Shown here: positions 54,530 to 64,000 of the stretch, in pieces | How the letters are laid out: every line of letters starts with the position of its first letter | How positions within the stretch are numbered: position 1 is the stretch's first letter | The notes under the pieces: generated by a model | Database searches by the model: none | Told to the model about the DNA's origin: nothing | Seen by the model: only the letters and a program-made list of their open reading frames with translations | Made by a program: the position numbers and the translations under genes | Source of the DNA: Mesostigma viride | Lineage: Eukaryota > Streptophyta > Mesostigmatophyceae > Mesostigmatales > Mesostigmataceae | Reading direction: 5' to 3' | Length of the DNA: 64,000 nucleotides | NCBI GenBank assembly: GCA_009746045.1 | Contig: RPFO01002102.1 | Coordinates: 153,501 to 217,500, forward strand

Positions 54530-55461
54530 CCTGTCACTTCCCCCATCCACCGTGAACGTTGCCAGAAGCGACTCGAGGTCATCAATGCGGCGATAGACCA
54601 GCTGCGACGGCATGCCGGCGTGGTAGCTGGTCAACCGCGTGGTGCTCCCCGGCTGCAGGAAACAAGGGGTGTCCGCACTGCTGCCGCAGATGCTAGAACC
54701 AAACTCTGACACCCTTACGTTGGCCAGCCGAGTCAATCGAGCCGCGGTGGCGTTGTCAAAGCTGGGGCACATCTCCCACACCTCCACGAAATCTGCCGTG
54801 GAATCCGGCGATTGCAAATGCATCTCGTCATCCACCGGGCGAGCGAACAGCCCGCAGGAAGATCCTGCCCTGGGGCTGCCGGCCAGGTGCCCCGGCATCA
54901 GGCCCTGCAGCGCAAGGCCCGGCAACGCTGGTGCCTGCAGCCTGGCCAATGGGCGGGCTGTGCCCCCTGCCAAATACCGTGCCCGGTCCAAGGCATACAC
55001 AGCCGGCGGGTTCTCACTGGTCCCAATGTAGTAGGCGTCTGGCATAAGAGAAATGGCTATTTCCCCTGGGTTGGCAGGCAGTGTGATGGCAAACCCACGG
55101 TACAGCAGACCATAGGGTAAGCTAGATAGAGACACTACCAAGCATAGAAAATAGCTGCCCGTGGCATTACGCGCCAGCTCCATAATCAGCCAGCGGTCTG
55201 CCAGGTGGTCGTATAGGGTGTTGGGGGCGCCCACGAAGGGGCCTGTGCGGCAGATGGTGTTGGAGCGGTGGAAATGGGTCAGGAAGGACTGCTTGATTTG
55301 CAGCCAGGGCTCTTTGACGTACACCCGGTAGATTGACCGCCCGAATGAAGAACTCACGACGGTGATGAGATGGTTGGGCCCCACAGCGAGGGCAGGGCCT
55401 GCAGGGACGCCGAAAAAGCCAAGCTCACTGTAGGCCAGGGTGCGGGGGTTGAGAAAGTCAC
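54530..55461 (-). CDS. Matrix-protein gene, propeller-like exon
   Basis: 310 codons after acceptor CCCCTGCAG at 55462. It begins DFLNPRTLAYSELGFFGVPAG, then AVGPNHLITVVSSSFG, FVGAPNTLYDHLADRWLIME and AISLMPDAYYIGTSENPP, and ends VDGGSDR before donor GTGAGT (54529). 'VGPNHLI', 'YDHLADRW' and 'PDAYYIG' recur in large secreted bacterial and algal proteins with beta-propeller-like folds; I cannot name the family. The incoming phase needs one base, which the donor at 57302 supplies (CCA G/GT). Signs that it starts a gene (ATG plus signal peptide) are absent. Confidence 0.6.
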
Positions 55462-55739
55462 CTGCAGGGGTAGGGGGACAGTATTGAGATAGTGTGTATG
55501 TGCCAAGATATTGGATATGCCATGTTAGATGGTAGTAATAAATGGGACTATGACCAAACAGAATTTAAGTTGAGAACATGGCATCCTCATGGAGCAACCC
55601 GTGGTCAGCTTAATGATAGTCACGGATGGGACTTGTACCGGAACGGCATCATGCGCCTTGAAGCAAATGACAGCATCCCTACTGGAGTGGCGCCATGATG
55701 GATACACCCATCACTCGTGCACGGCTGCACGTGGAAAGA

Positions 55740-56590
55740 TGCCACTACAACAGCATGCTGATAGAGAATGCAACAACAGTGTGCTAATGGGGAGTGCCAC
55801 AGCAGCATGCTAATAGAGTATGCCACAGCAGCATGCTAATAGAGGATGCAACAACAGCATGCTAATAGAGAATGACACAACAGCGTGCTAATAGAGTATG
55901 CAACAACCGCGTGCTAACGAAGAGTGCTACAACACCATGCTAATAGAGTATGCTACAAGAGCGGCTAATAGAGTATGCCCAACAACTATGCAACAACAGC
56001 GTGCTAATAGAGTATGCCACAGCAGCATGCTAATAGAGTATGCAACAACAGCGTGCTAATGGGGAGTGCCACAGCAGCATGCTAATAGAGAATGCCACAG
56101 CAGCATGCTAATAGAGTATGCAACAACAGCGTGCTAACGGGGAGTGCCACAGCAGCATGCTAATAGAGTATGCCACAGCAGCATGCTAATAGAGGATGCA
56201 ACAACAGCACGCTAATAGAGAATGACACAACAGCGTGCTAATAGAGTATGCAACAACCGCGTGCTAACGAAGAGTGCTACAACACCATGCTAATAGAGTA
56301 TGCTACAAGAGCGGCTAATAGAGTATGCCCAACAACTATGCAACAACAGCGTGCTAATAGAGTATGCCACAGCAGCATGCTAATAGAGTATGCAACAACA
56401 GCGTGCTAATGGGGAGTGCCACAGCAGCATGCTAATAGAGAATGCCACAGCAGCATGCTAATAGAGTATGCAACAACAGCGTGCTAACGGGGAGTGCCAC
56501 AGCAGCATGCTAATAGAGAATGCCACAGCAGCATGCTAATAGAGGATGCCACAGCAGCGTGCTAATAGAGTATGCCACAGCAGCATGCTC
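55740..56590. repeat. ~27-bp minisatellite with 350-bp higher-order repeat
   Basis: AGCATGCTAATAGAGTATGC-type units throughout. AGAGGATGCAACAACAGC at 55841 and 56191 begins two near-identical 350-bp blocks. Confidence 0.85.
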
Positions 56591-56910
56591 AAAATCACTT
56601 GACTGGACCCTAATCAAAATAAAATCCCAAGGATGGAGAGAGGCAGCATTGTTGCTATCAGTGGGATTGGTAAAGGCGGCGTTGTGCTGCCAAAGCTGTA
56701 GGGGAAAGATACCTTTCCTCTACTTCTACATAACAACGTTTATAAGTGTCTACGTAATAAGGTTCACCTTGAGTCCTAGGTAGCTGTGCTCGCAACTGCC
56801 TCATGCATGCCATCACTTGCCACATGCATATGGCTGGCCGGGCAGCCACCCAGCCACCCAGCCCGCTAGCCCGCCAGCCTTGACCGCCTGCTCGCCCGCC
56901 AGCCAGCTAG

Positions 56911-57046
56911 CCTTCCCTCCCTCCCTCCCTCCCTCCCTCCCTCCCTCCCTCCCTCCCTCCCTCCTCCCTCCTCCCTCCCTCCCTCCCTCCCTCCCTCCTC
57001 CCTCCCTCCCTCCCTCCCTCCCTCCCTCCCTCCCTCCCTCCCTCCA
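56911..57046. repeat. (CCCT)n tract
   Basis: CCCT repeats with several CCT interruptions, as in 14848-15850. Confidence 0.95.
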
Positions 57047-57301
57047 GCGGTCCATTTATTGATTGTGATTAATTTCGGAGGCGAGAGATCTACACATATA
57101 TAGCATCTATCTGCAGGGAACAGAAGGTTAACTATCTATAACCGACATGCATATGAAAAGGACCTTTCAAATCTCCAACAAATGGTTAATGGTGCCAGCT
57201 AGTTTGGCATTGCGATCATGAAAAATGGGTGCAGGATATGCAGACTCTGCTGGTGATCATTGGTGGTAATAATGGCAGCGGTGATTCTTCCAGAGGTGTA
57301 C

Positions 57302-60300
57302 CTGGTACGAATGGAGGAGGTGACGGTGGCGGTGAGGTCGATGGCGGTGGGGGCGCACATCCGGGCGCGATGTAAAAGTACTGAACCGCAACCACCGCCT
57401 CCGCCGACACGGTAAAGGCCTGAATGATGTAGCCAGCGCCCTGCGATCCAGACGTCGACCTGGCCCGCAGTGGTGTCTGCAGCTTGCCTGTGCCCACAAA
57501 CAGCGCCACATCCGCGGGGCTGGTCAGGCTTGTCACGGTCTGCTGCCACGCAGATCCTCCGGTAAATCCTCCGCCGGACGGGCCGTCAAAGTCCAAGACA
57601 CCGTCGTACTCGGTGGCCAAGTCCTGGATCAAGCGCACCGGCTCGGACACAGCCAGCACACGGAACCCCACCTCCGACAGGAGGGCCACCTCCGCTTTGA
57701 TGAGCAGCGTGACAAAGGCCGGGCCCTCGCCCGCAGTTCTCTCGTAGCGAGCAGAACCAGAGACGGTCCCATTCAGTGTGACCCTCACACTGACCAGCGC
57801 TCCCAGCGCAGGGTCAAACTTGGAGATGTCCAGGGCCTTGGACCATGCGGTAGGCGTCATGGGCTGGCCGTCACTCCCCGCATCCAGGTTTCGCGGGGGC
57901 AGCGCACACTCATTGGTTGGTGGAGGAGAAGCAGGAGGTGGCCCTGGTATGGAAGTTGGTGGCGGCGGTGGTGGTGGTGGAGGTGATGGTGGAAGAGATG
58001 ATGCTAGCGGCGGTGGTGGTGGCGGCGGTGGTGATGGTGACGGTGATGGTGGCAGAGATGATGGTAGCGGTGGTGGCGGTGGTGGTGGCAGCGGCGGTGG
58101 TGGTGATGGTGGTAATGGTGGCAATGATAAAGGCGGGGACGGTGGAGGGGATGATGGTGGCGGTAGTGATGCCAGCGGTACCGGTGGAGGTGACGGTGGC
58201 GGTGAGGTCGATGGCGTTGGGGGCGCACATCCGGGCGCGATGTAAAGGTACTGAACCGCAACCACCGCCTCCGCCGACACGGTAAAGGCCTGAATGATGT
58301 TGCCAGCGCCCTGCGATCCAGACGTCGACCTGGCCCGCAGTGGTGTCTGCAGCTTGCCTGTGCCCACAAACAGCGCCACATCCGCGGGGCTGGTCAGGCT
58401 TGTCACGGTCTGCTGCCACGCAGATCCTCCGGTAAATCCTCCGCCGGACGGGCCGTCAAAGTCCAAGACACCGTCGTACTCGGTGGCCAAGTCCTGGATC
58501 AAGCGCACCGGCTCGGACACAGCCAGCACACGGAACCCCACCTCCGACAGGAGGGCCAACTCCGCTTTGATGAGCAGCGTGACAAAGGCCGGGCCCTCGC
58601 CCGCAGTTCTCTCGTAGCGAGCAGAACCAGAGACGGTCCCATTCAGTGTGACCCTCACACTGACCAGCGCTCCCAGCGCAGGGTCAAACTTGGAGATGTC
58701 CAGGGCCTTGGACCATGCGGTAGGCGTCATGGGCTGGCCGTCACTCCCCGCATCCAGGTTTCGCGGAGGCGCACACTCATTGGTTGGTGGAGGAGAAGCA
58801 GGAGGTGGCCCTGGTATGGAAGTTGGTGGCGGCGGTGGTGGTGGTGGAGGTGATGGTGGAAGAGATGATGCTAGCGGCGGTGGTGGTGGCGGCGGTGGTG
58901 ATGGTGACGGTGATGGTGATGGTGACGGTGATGGTGGCAGAGATGATGGTAGCGGTGGTGGCGGTGGTGGTGGCAGCGGCGGTGGTGGTGATGGTGGTAA
59001 TGGTGGCAATGATAAAGGCGGGGACGGTGGAGGGGATGATGGTGGCGGTAGTGATGCCAGCGGTACCGGTGGAGGTGACGGTGGCGGTGAGGTCGATGGC
59101 GTTGGGGGCGCACATCCGGGCGCGATGTAAAGGTACTGAACCGCAACCACCGCCTCCGCCGACACGGTAAAGGCCTGAATGATGTTGCCAGTGCCCTGCG
59201 ATCCAGACGTCGACCTGGCCCGCAGTGGTGTCTGCAGCTTGCCTGTGCCCACAAACAGCGCCACATCCGCGGGGCTGGTCAGGCTTGTCACGGTCTGCTG
59301 CCACGCAGATCCTCCGGTAAATCCTCCGCCGGACGGGCCGTCAAAGTCCAAGACACCGTCGTACTCGGTGGCCAAGTCCTGGATCAAGCGCACTGGCTCG
59401 GACACAGCCAGCACACGGAACCCCACCTCCGACAGGAGGGCCAACTCCGCTTTGATGAGCAGCGTGACAAAGGCCGGGCCCTCGCCCGCAGTTCTCTCGT
59501 AGCGAGCAGAACCAGAGACGGTCCCATTCAGTGTGACCCTCACACTGACCAGCGCTCCCAGCGCAGGGTCAAACTTGGAGATGTCCAGGGCCTTGGACCA
59601 TGCGGTAGGCGTCATGGGCTGGCCGTCACTCCCCGCATCCAGGTTTCGCGGGGGCAGCGCACACTCATTGGTTGGTGGAGGAGAAGCAGGAGGTGGCCCT
59701 GGTATGGAAGTTGGTGGCGGCGATGGTGGTGGTGGAGGTGATGGTGGCGGAGATGATGGTAGCGGTGGTGGCGGTGGTGGTGGCAGCGGCGGTGGCGGTG
59801 ATGGTGGTAATGGTGGCGATGAGAAAGGCGGGGACGGTGGAGGGGATGATGGTGGTGGTTTGGATGCCAGCGGTAATGGTGGAGGGGGCGGTGAGGGTGA
59901 TGGTGGTGGCGTTTGGGGGGCACATCCTGACACCAGGTAAAAGTACTGAATCGCAACCACCGCCTGTGCGGATGTTGAGAACTTCTCAACGATGTTGCCA
60001 ACGCCTTGCAATCCGGATGTCGACCTGGCCAGCAGTGGTGTCTGCAGCTTGCCTGTGCCCACAAACAGCGCCACATCCACGGGGCTGGTCAGGCTTGTCA
60101 CGGTCTGCTGCCACGCAGATCCTTCGGTAAATACTCCGCCGGACGGGCCGTCAAAGTCCAAGACACCGTCGTACTGGGTGGCCAAGTCCTGGATCAAGCG
60201 CACCGGCTCGGACACAGCCAGCACACGGGACCCCACTTCCGACAGGAGGGCCACCTCTGCTCCAATGAGCAACGTGATCAATTCTGTGCCCTCGATCGCA

Positions 60301-63300
60301 GTTCTCTCGTAGCGAGCAGAACCAGAGACGGTCCCATTCAGTGTGACCCTCACACTGACCAGCGCTCCCAGCGCAGGGTCAAACTTGGAGATGTCCACGG
60401 CCTTGGACCATGCGGTAGGCGTCATGGGCTGGCCGTCACTGCCCGCATCCAGGCTAACGTTTCGAGGGGGCAGCAAACACCCATTGCTTGGTGGAGGGGA
60501 AGCAGGAGGTGGCCCTGGTATGGAAGTTGGTGGCGGCGGTGGTGGTGGTGGAGGTGATGGTGGAAGAGATGATGCTAGCGGCGGTGGTGGTGGCGGCGGT
60601 GGTGATGGTGACCGTGATGGTGACGGTGACGGTGATGGTGTTGGCGGTGGCGACGGAGGTGGTGGCGATGATAAGGGCGGGGACGGTGGAGGGGATGATG
60701 GTGGTAGTGATGCCAGCGGTAATGGTGGAGGGGGCGGTGAGGGTGATGGTGGTGGCGTTTGGGGGGCACATCCTGACACCAGGTAAAAGTACTGAATCGC
60801 AACCACCGCCTGTGCGGATGTTGAGAACTGCTCAACCATGTTGCCAGTGCTTTGGGATCTAGCCGTCCCCCTAGCCCGCAGTGGTGTCTGCAGCTTGCCT
60901 GTGCCCACAAACAGCGCCACATCTGCGGGGCTGGTCAGGCTTGTCACGGTCTGCTGCCACGCAGATCCTCCGGTAAATCCTCCGCCGGACGGGCCGTCAA
61001 AGTCCAAGACACCGTCGTACTGGGTGGCCAAGTCCTGGATCAAGCGCACTGGCTCGGACACAGCCAGCACACGGGACCCCACCTCTGACAGGAGGGCCAC
61101 CTCTGCTGCAATGAGCAACGTGATCAATTCTGTGCCCTCGATCGCAGTTCTCTCGTAGCGAGCAGAACCAGAGACGGTCCCATTCAGTGTGACCCTCACA
61201 CTGACCAGCGCTCCCAGCGCAGGGTCAAACTTGGAGATGTCCACGGCCTTGGACCATGCGGTAGGCGTCATGGGCTGGCCGTCACTTCCCGCATCCAGGC
61301 TAACGTTTCGAGGGGGCAGCAAACACCCATTGCTTGGTGGAGGGGAAGCAGGAGGTGGCCCTGGTATGGAAGTTGGTGGGGGCGGTGGTGGTGGTGGAGG
61401 TGATGGTGGAAGAGATGATGCTAGCGGCGGTGGTGGTGGCGGCGGTGGTGATGGTGACGGTGATGGTGACGGTGACGGTGATGGTGTTGGCGGTGGCGAC
61501 GGAGGTGGTGGCAATGATAAGGGCGGGGACGGTGGAGGGGATGATGGTGGTGGTGATGCCAGCGGTAATGGTGGAGGGGGCGGTGAGGGTGATGGTGGTG
61601 GCGTTTGGGGGGCACATCCTGACACCAGGTAAAAGTACTGAATCGCAACCACCGCCTGTGCGGATGTTGAGAACTGCTCAACCATGTTGCCAGTGCTTTG
61701 GGATCTAGCCGTCCCCCTAGCCCGCAGTGGTGTCTGCAGCTTGCCTGTGCCCACAAACAGCGCCACATCCGCGGGGCTGGTCAGGCTTGTCACGGTCTGC
61801 TGCCATGCAGATCCTCCGGTAAATCCTCCGCCGGACGGGCCGTCAAAGTCCAAGACACCGTCGTACTGGGTGGCCAAGTCCTGGATCAAGCGCACCGGCT
61901 CGGATACAGCCAGCACACGGGACCCCACTTCCGACAGGAGGGCCACCTCTGCTGCAATGAGCAACGTGATCAATTCTGTGCCCTCGTTCGCAGTTCTCTC
62001 GTAGCGAGCAGAACCAGAGACGGTCCCATTCAGTGTGACCCTCACACTGACCAGCACTCCCAGCGCAGGGTCAAACTTGGAGATGTCCACGGCCTTGGAC
62101 CATGCGGTAGGCGTCATGGGCTGGCCGTCACTGCCCGCATCCAGGCTAACGTTTCGAGGGGGCAACAAACACCCATTGCTTGGTGGAGGGGAAGCAGGAG
62201 GTGGCCCTGGTATGGAAGTTGGTGGCGGCGGTGGTGGTGGTGGAGGTGATGGTGGAAGAGATGATGCTAGCGGCGGTGGTGGTGGCGGCGGTGGTGATGG
62301 TGACGGTGATGGTGACGGTGACGGTGATGGTGTTGGCGGTGGCGACGGAGGTGGTGGCGATGATAAGGGCGGGGACGGTGGAGGGGATGATGGTGGTGGT
62401 AGTGATGCCAGCGGTAATGGTGGAGGGGGCGGTGAGGGTGATGGTGGTGGCGTTTGGGGGGCACATCCTGACAGCAGGTAAAAGTACTGAATCGCAACCA
62501 CCGCCTGTGCGGATGTTGAGAACTGCTCAACCATGTTGCCAGTGCTTTGGGATCTAGCCGTCCCCCTAGCCCGCAGTGGTGTCTGCAGCTTGCCTGTGCC
62601 CACAAACAGCGCCACATCTGCGGGGCTGGTCAGGCTTGTCACGGTCTGCTGCCACGCAGATCCTCCGGTAAATCCTCCGCCAGACGGGCCGTCAAAGTCC
62701 AAGACACCGTCGTACTGGGTGGCCAAGTCCTGGATCAAGCGCACTGGCTCGGACACAGCCAGCACACGGGACCCCACCTCTGACAGGAGGGCCACCTCTG
62801 CTGCAATGAGCAACGTGATCAATTCTGTGCCCTCGATCGCAGTTCTCTCGTAGCGAGCAGAACCAGAGACGGTCCCATTCAGTGTGACCCTCACACTGAC
62901 CAGCGCTCCCAGCGCAGGGTCAAACTTGGAGATGTCCAGGGCCTTGGACCATGCGGTAGGCGTCATGGGCTGGCCGTCACTTCCCGCATCCAGGCTAACG
63001 TTTCGAGGGGGCAGCAAACACCCATTGCTTGGTGGAGGGGAAGCAGGAGGTGGCCCTGGTATGGAAGTTGGTGGCGGCGGTGGTGGTGGTGGAGGTGATG
63101 GTGGAAGAGATGATGCTAGCGGCGGTGGTGGTGGCGGCGGTGGTGATGGTGACGGTGATGGTGACGGTGACGGTGATGGTGTTGGCGGTGGCGACGGAGG
63201 TGGTGGCGATGATAAGGGCGGGGACGGTGGAGGGGATGATGGTGGTGGTAGTGATGCCAGCGGTAATGGTGGAGGGGGCGGTGAGGGTGATGGTGGTGGC

Positions 63301-64000
63301 GTTTGGGGGGCACATCCTGACACCAGGTAAAAGTACTGAATCGCAACCACCGCCTGTGCGGATGTTGAGAACTGCTCAACCATGTTGCCAGTGCTTTGGG
63401 ATCTAGCCGTCCCCCTAGCCCGCAGTGGTGTCTGCAGCTTGCCTGTGCCCACAAACAGCGCCACATCTGCGGGGCTGGTCAGGCTTGTCACGGTCTGCTG
63501 CCACGCAGATCCTCCGGTAAATCCTCCGCCAGACGGGCCGTCAAAGTCCAAGACACCGTCGTACTCGGTGGCCAAGTCCTGGATCAAGCGCACCGGCTCG
63601 GACACAGCCAGCACACGGGACCCCACTTCCGACAGGAGGGCCACCTCTGCTGCAATGAGCAACGTGATCAATTCTGTGCCCTCGTTCGCAGTTCTCTCGT
63701 AGCGAGCAGAACCAGAGACGGTCCCATTCAGTGTGACCCTCACACTGACCAGCGCTCCCAGCGCAGGGTCAAACTTGGAGATGTCCACGGCCTTGGACCA
63801 TGCGGTAGGCGTCATGGGCTGGCCGTCACTTCCCGCATCCAGGCTAACGTTTCGAGGGGGCAGCAAACACCCATTGCTTGGTGGAGGGGAAGCAGGAGGT
63901 GGCCCTGGTATGGAAGTTGGTGGCGGCGGTGGTGGTGGTGGAGGAGACGACTGTGGTGACGGTGACGAAGATGTTGGTGGCGGTGGCGACGGAGGTGGTG
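57302..64000 (-). CDS. Giant proline-rich repeat protein with eight choice-of-anchor-E-like domains (5' incomplete)
   Basis: The minus-strand frame is open from the window edge to a stop at 57216; if spliced, it ends at 57302. Eight repeats of 816-888 bp each hold a ~180-residue domain. Each starts LPPRN(VS)LDAGSDGQP and runs SKFDPALGALVSVRVTLNG, TVSGSARYERT, LATEYDGVLDFDGPSGG, TSPADVALFVGTGKLQTPL, GNMVEQFSTSAQAVVAI. A linker of SPPPPP, SPSPSP and PPPTSIPGPPPASPPP follows. 'SGSARYE', 'YDGVLDFDGPSG', 'ALF.GTG' and 'GN....FST.A.A.V...Y' match the bacterial choice-of-anchor E family. SP-rich linkers are typical of volvocine hydroxyproline-rich wall/matrix glycoproteins. The first five repeats are type I (LPPRNVSLD, GTELITLL) and the last three type II (PPRNLD, GPAFVTLL). 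The N-terminal signal is outside the window. Confidence 0.8.

Larger units (their letters stand above)
55462..57301 (-). other. Proposed 1.84-kb intron holding minisatellites
   Basis: Donor AG/GTACAC (57301) and acceptor CTGCAG (55462). It holds the ATGCTAATAGAG minisatellite and a (CCCT)n tract. The alternative is that it separates two genes, the upstream one ending with a stop at 57216. Confidence 0.5.

Noticed and set aside
57778-63959. Many Gly/Asp-rich and Met/Val-rich plus-strand frames
   Set aside because: Antisense shadows of the SP-rich linkers and domains of the minus-strand repeat protein; they recur at each repeat.
57778-64000. Classical pherophorin domain call for the repeat protein
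   Set aside because: SP-rich linkers fit pherophorins, but the globular domain lacks their conserved cysteine pattern and matches choice-of-anchor-E motifs better.

Overview
The window looks like nuclear DNA of a green alga, most probably a chlamydomonadalean/volvocine species. The reasons are a very long hydroxyproline-rich (SPPPPP-type) extracellular-matrix gene, GC-rich codons, introns with GT-AG and GC-AG borders, huge simple-sequence tracts, and L1-like LINEs, a gag-bearing LTR element, piggyBac-like and CACTA-like transposons. The species cannot be named from the sequence alone.

Layout. (1) Positions 1-3459 hold a truncated LTR-element end, a LINE fragment, a complete 2.0-kb ORF1-only LINE (888-2924, 11-bp target duplication) and a piggyBac-like fragment. 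(2) Positions 3472-51225 are, by my reading, ONE minus-strand L1-like LINE ('LINE-A', about 5.6 kb of its own sequence) expanded to 47.8 kb by nested insertions and flanked by the 12-bp duplication GAATGATGGAAT. In map order the insertions are: a 21.8-kb CACTA-like element T1 (6199-28043) in the endonuclease domain; an 8.45-kb gag-only LTR retrotransposon R1 (30028-38479, LTRs differing by one base, 5-bp duplication GTCGG) in ORF1; and an ORF1-only LINE 'B' (39186-51052) in the 5' UTR. B carries a 1.34-kb piggyBac-like MITE (39268-40607) and a near-intact LINE 'D' (42371-50895). D is itself split by a 3.4-kb DNA element 'E' (44646-48040). The deepest chain is E in D in B in A in the LINE-C remnant. 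Each junction is supported by target-site duplications. At R1 and E, removing the insert and one duplication copy also restores the reading frame.

(3) T1 contains a LINE fragment with a zf-RVT-like tail, two tandem copies of a repeat carrying a conserved zinc-ribbon exon and a ~172-bp satellite, 2.7 kb of (CCCT)n/(ACCC)n/(ACTC)n, a second CACTA-like element T2 (20670-24359), and an array of long palindromes alternating with a unit containing a pol III B-box-like sequence (24534-25925). (4) Positions 51238-52921 are remnants of LINE-C plus two short 5'-truncated LINE insertions. (5) Positions 52950 to beyond 64000 (minus strand) are the only convincing host gene. It encodes eight ~280-residue repeats, each made of a domain resembling the bacterial 'choice-of-anchor E' family and a proline-rich linker. 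A phase-compatible intron chain probably joins them to a propeller-like region and a cysteine-rich C-terminus. It is probably a secreted cell-wall/matrix protein; its 5' end lies outside the window.

The transposons show a clear division of labour. Autonomous-type LINE D encodes ORF1, endonuclease and RT. The ORF1-only LINE family and gag-only R1 lack a polymerase and would depend on enzymes supplied in trans.
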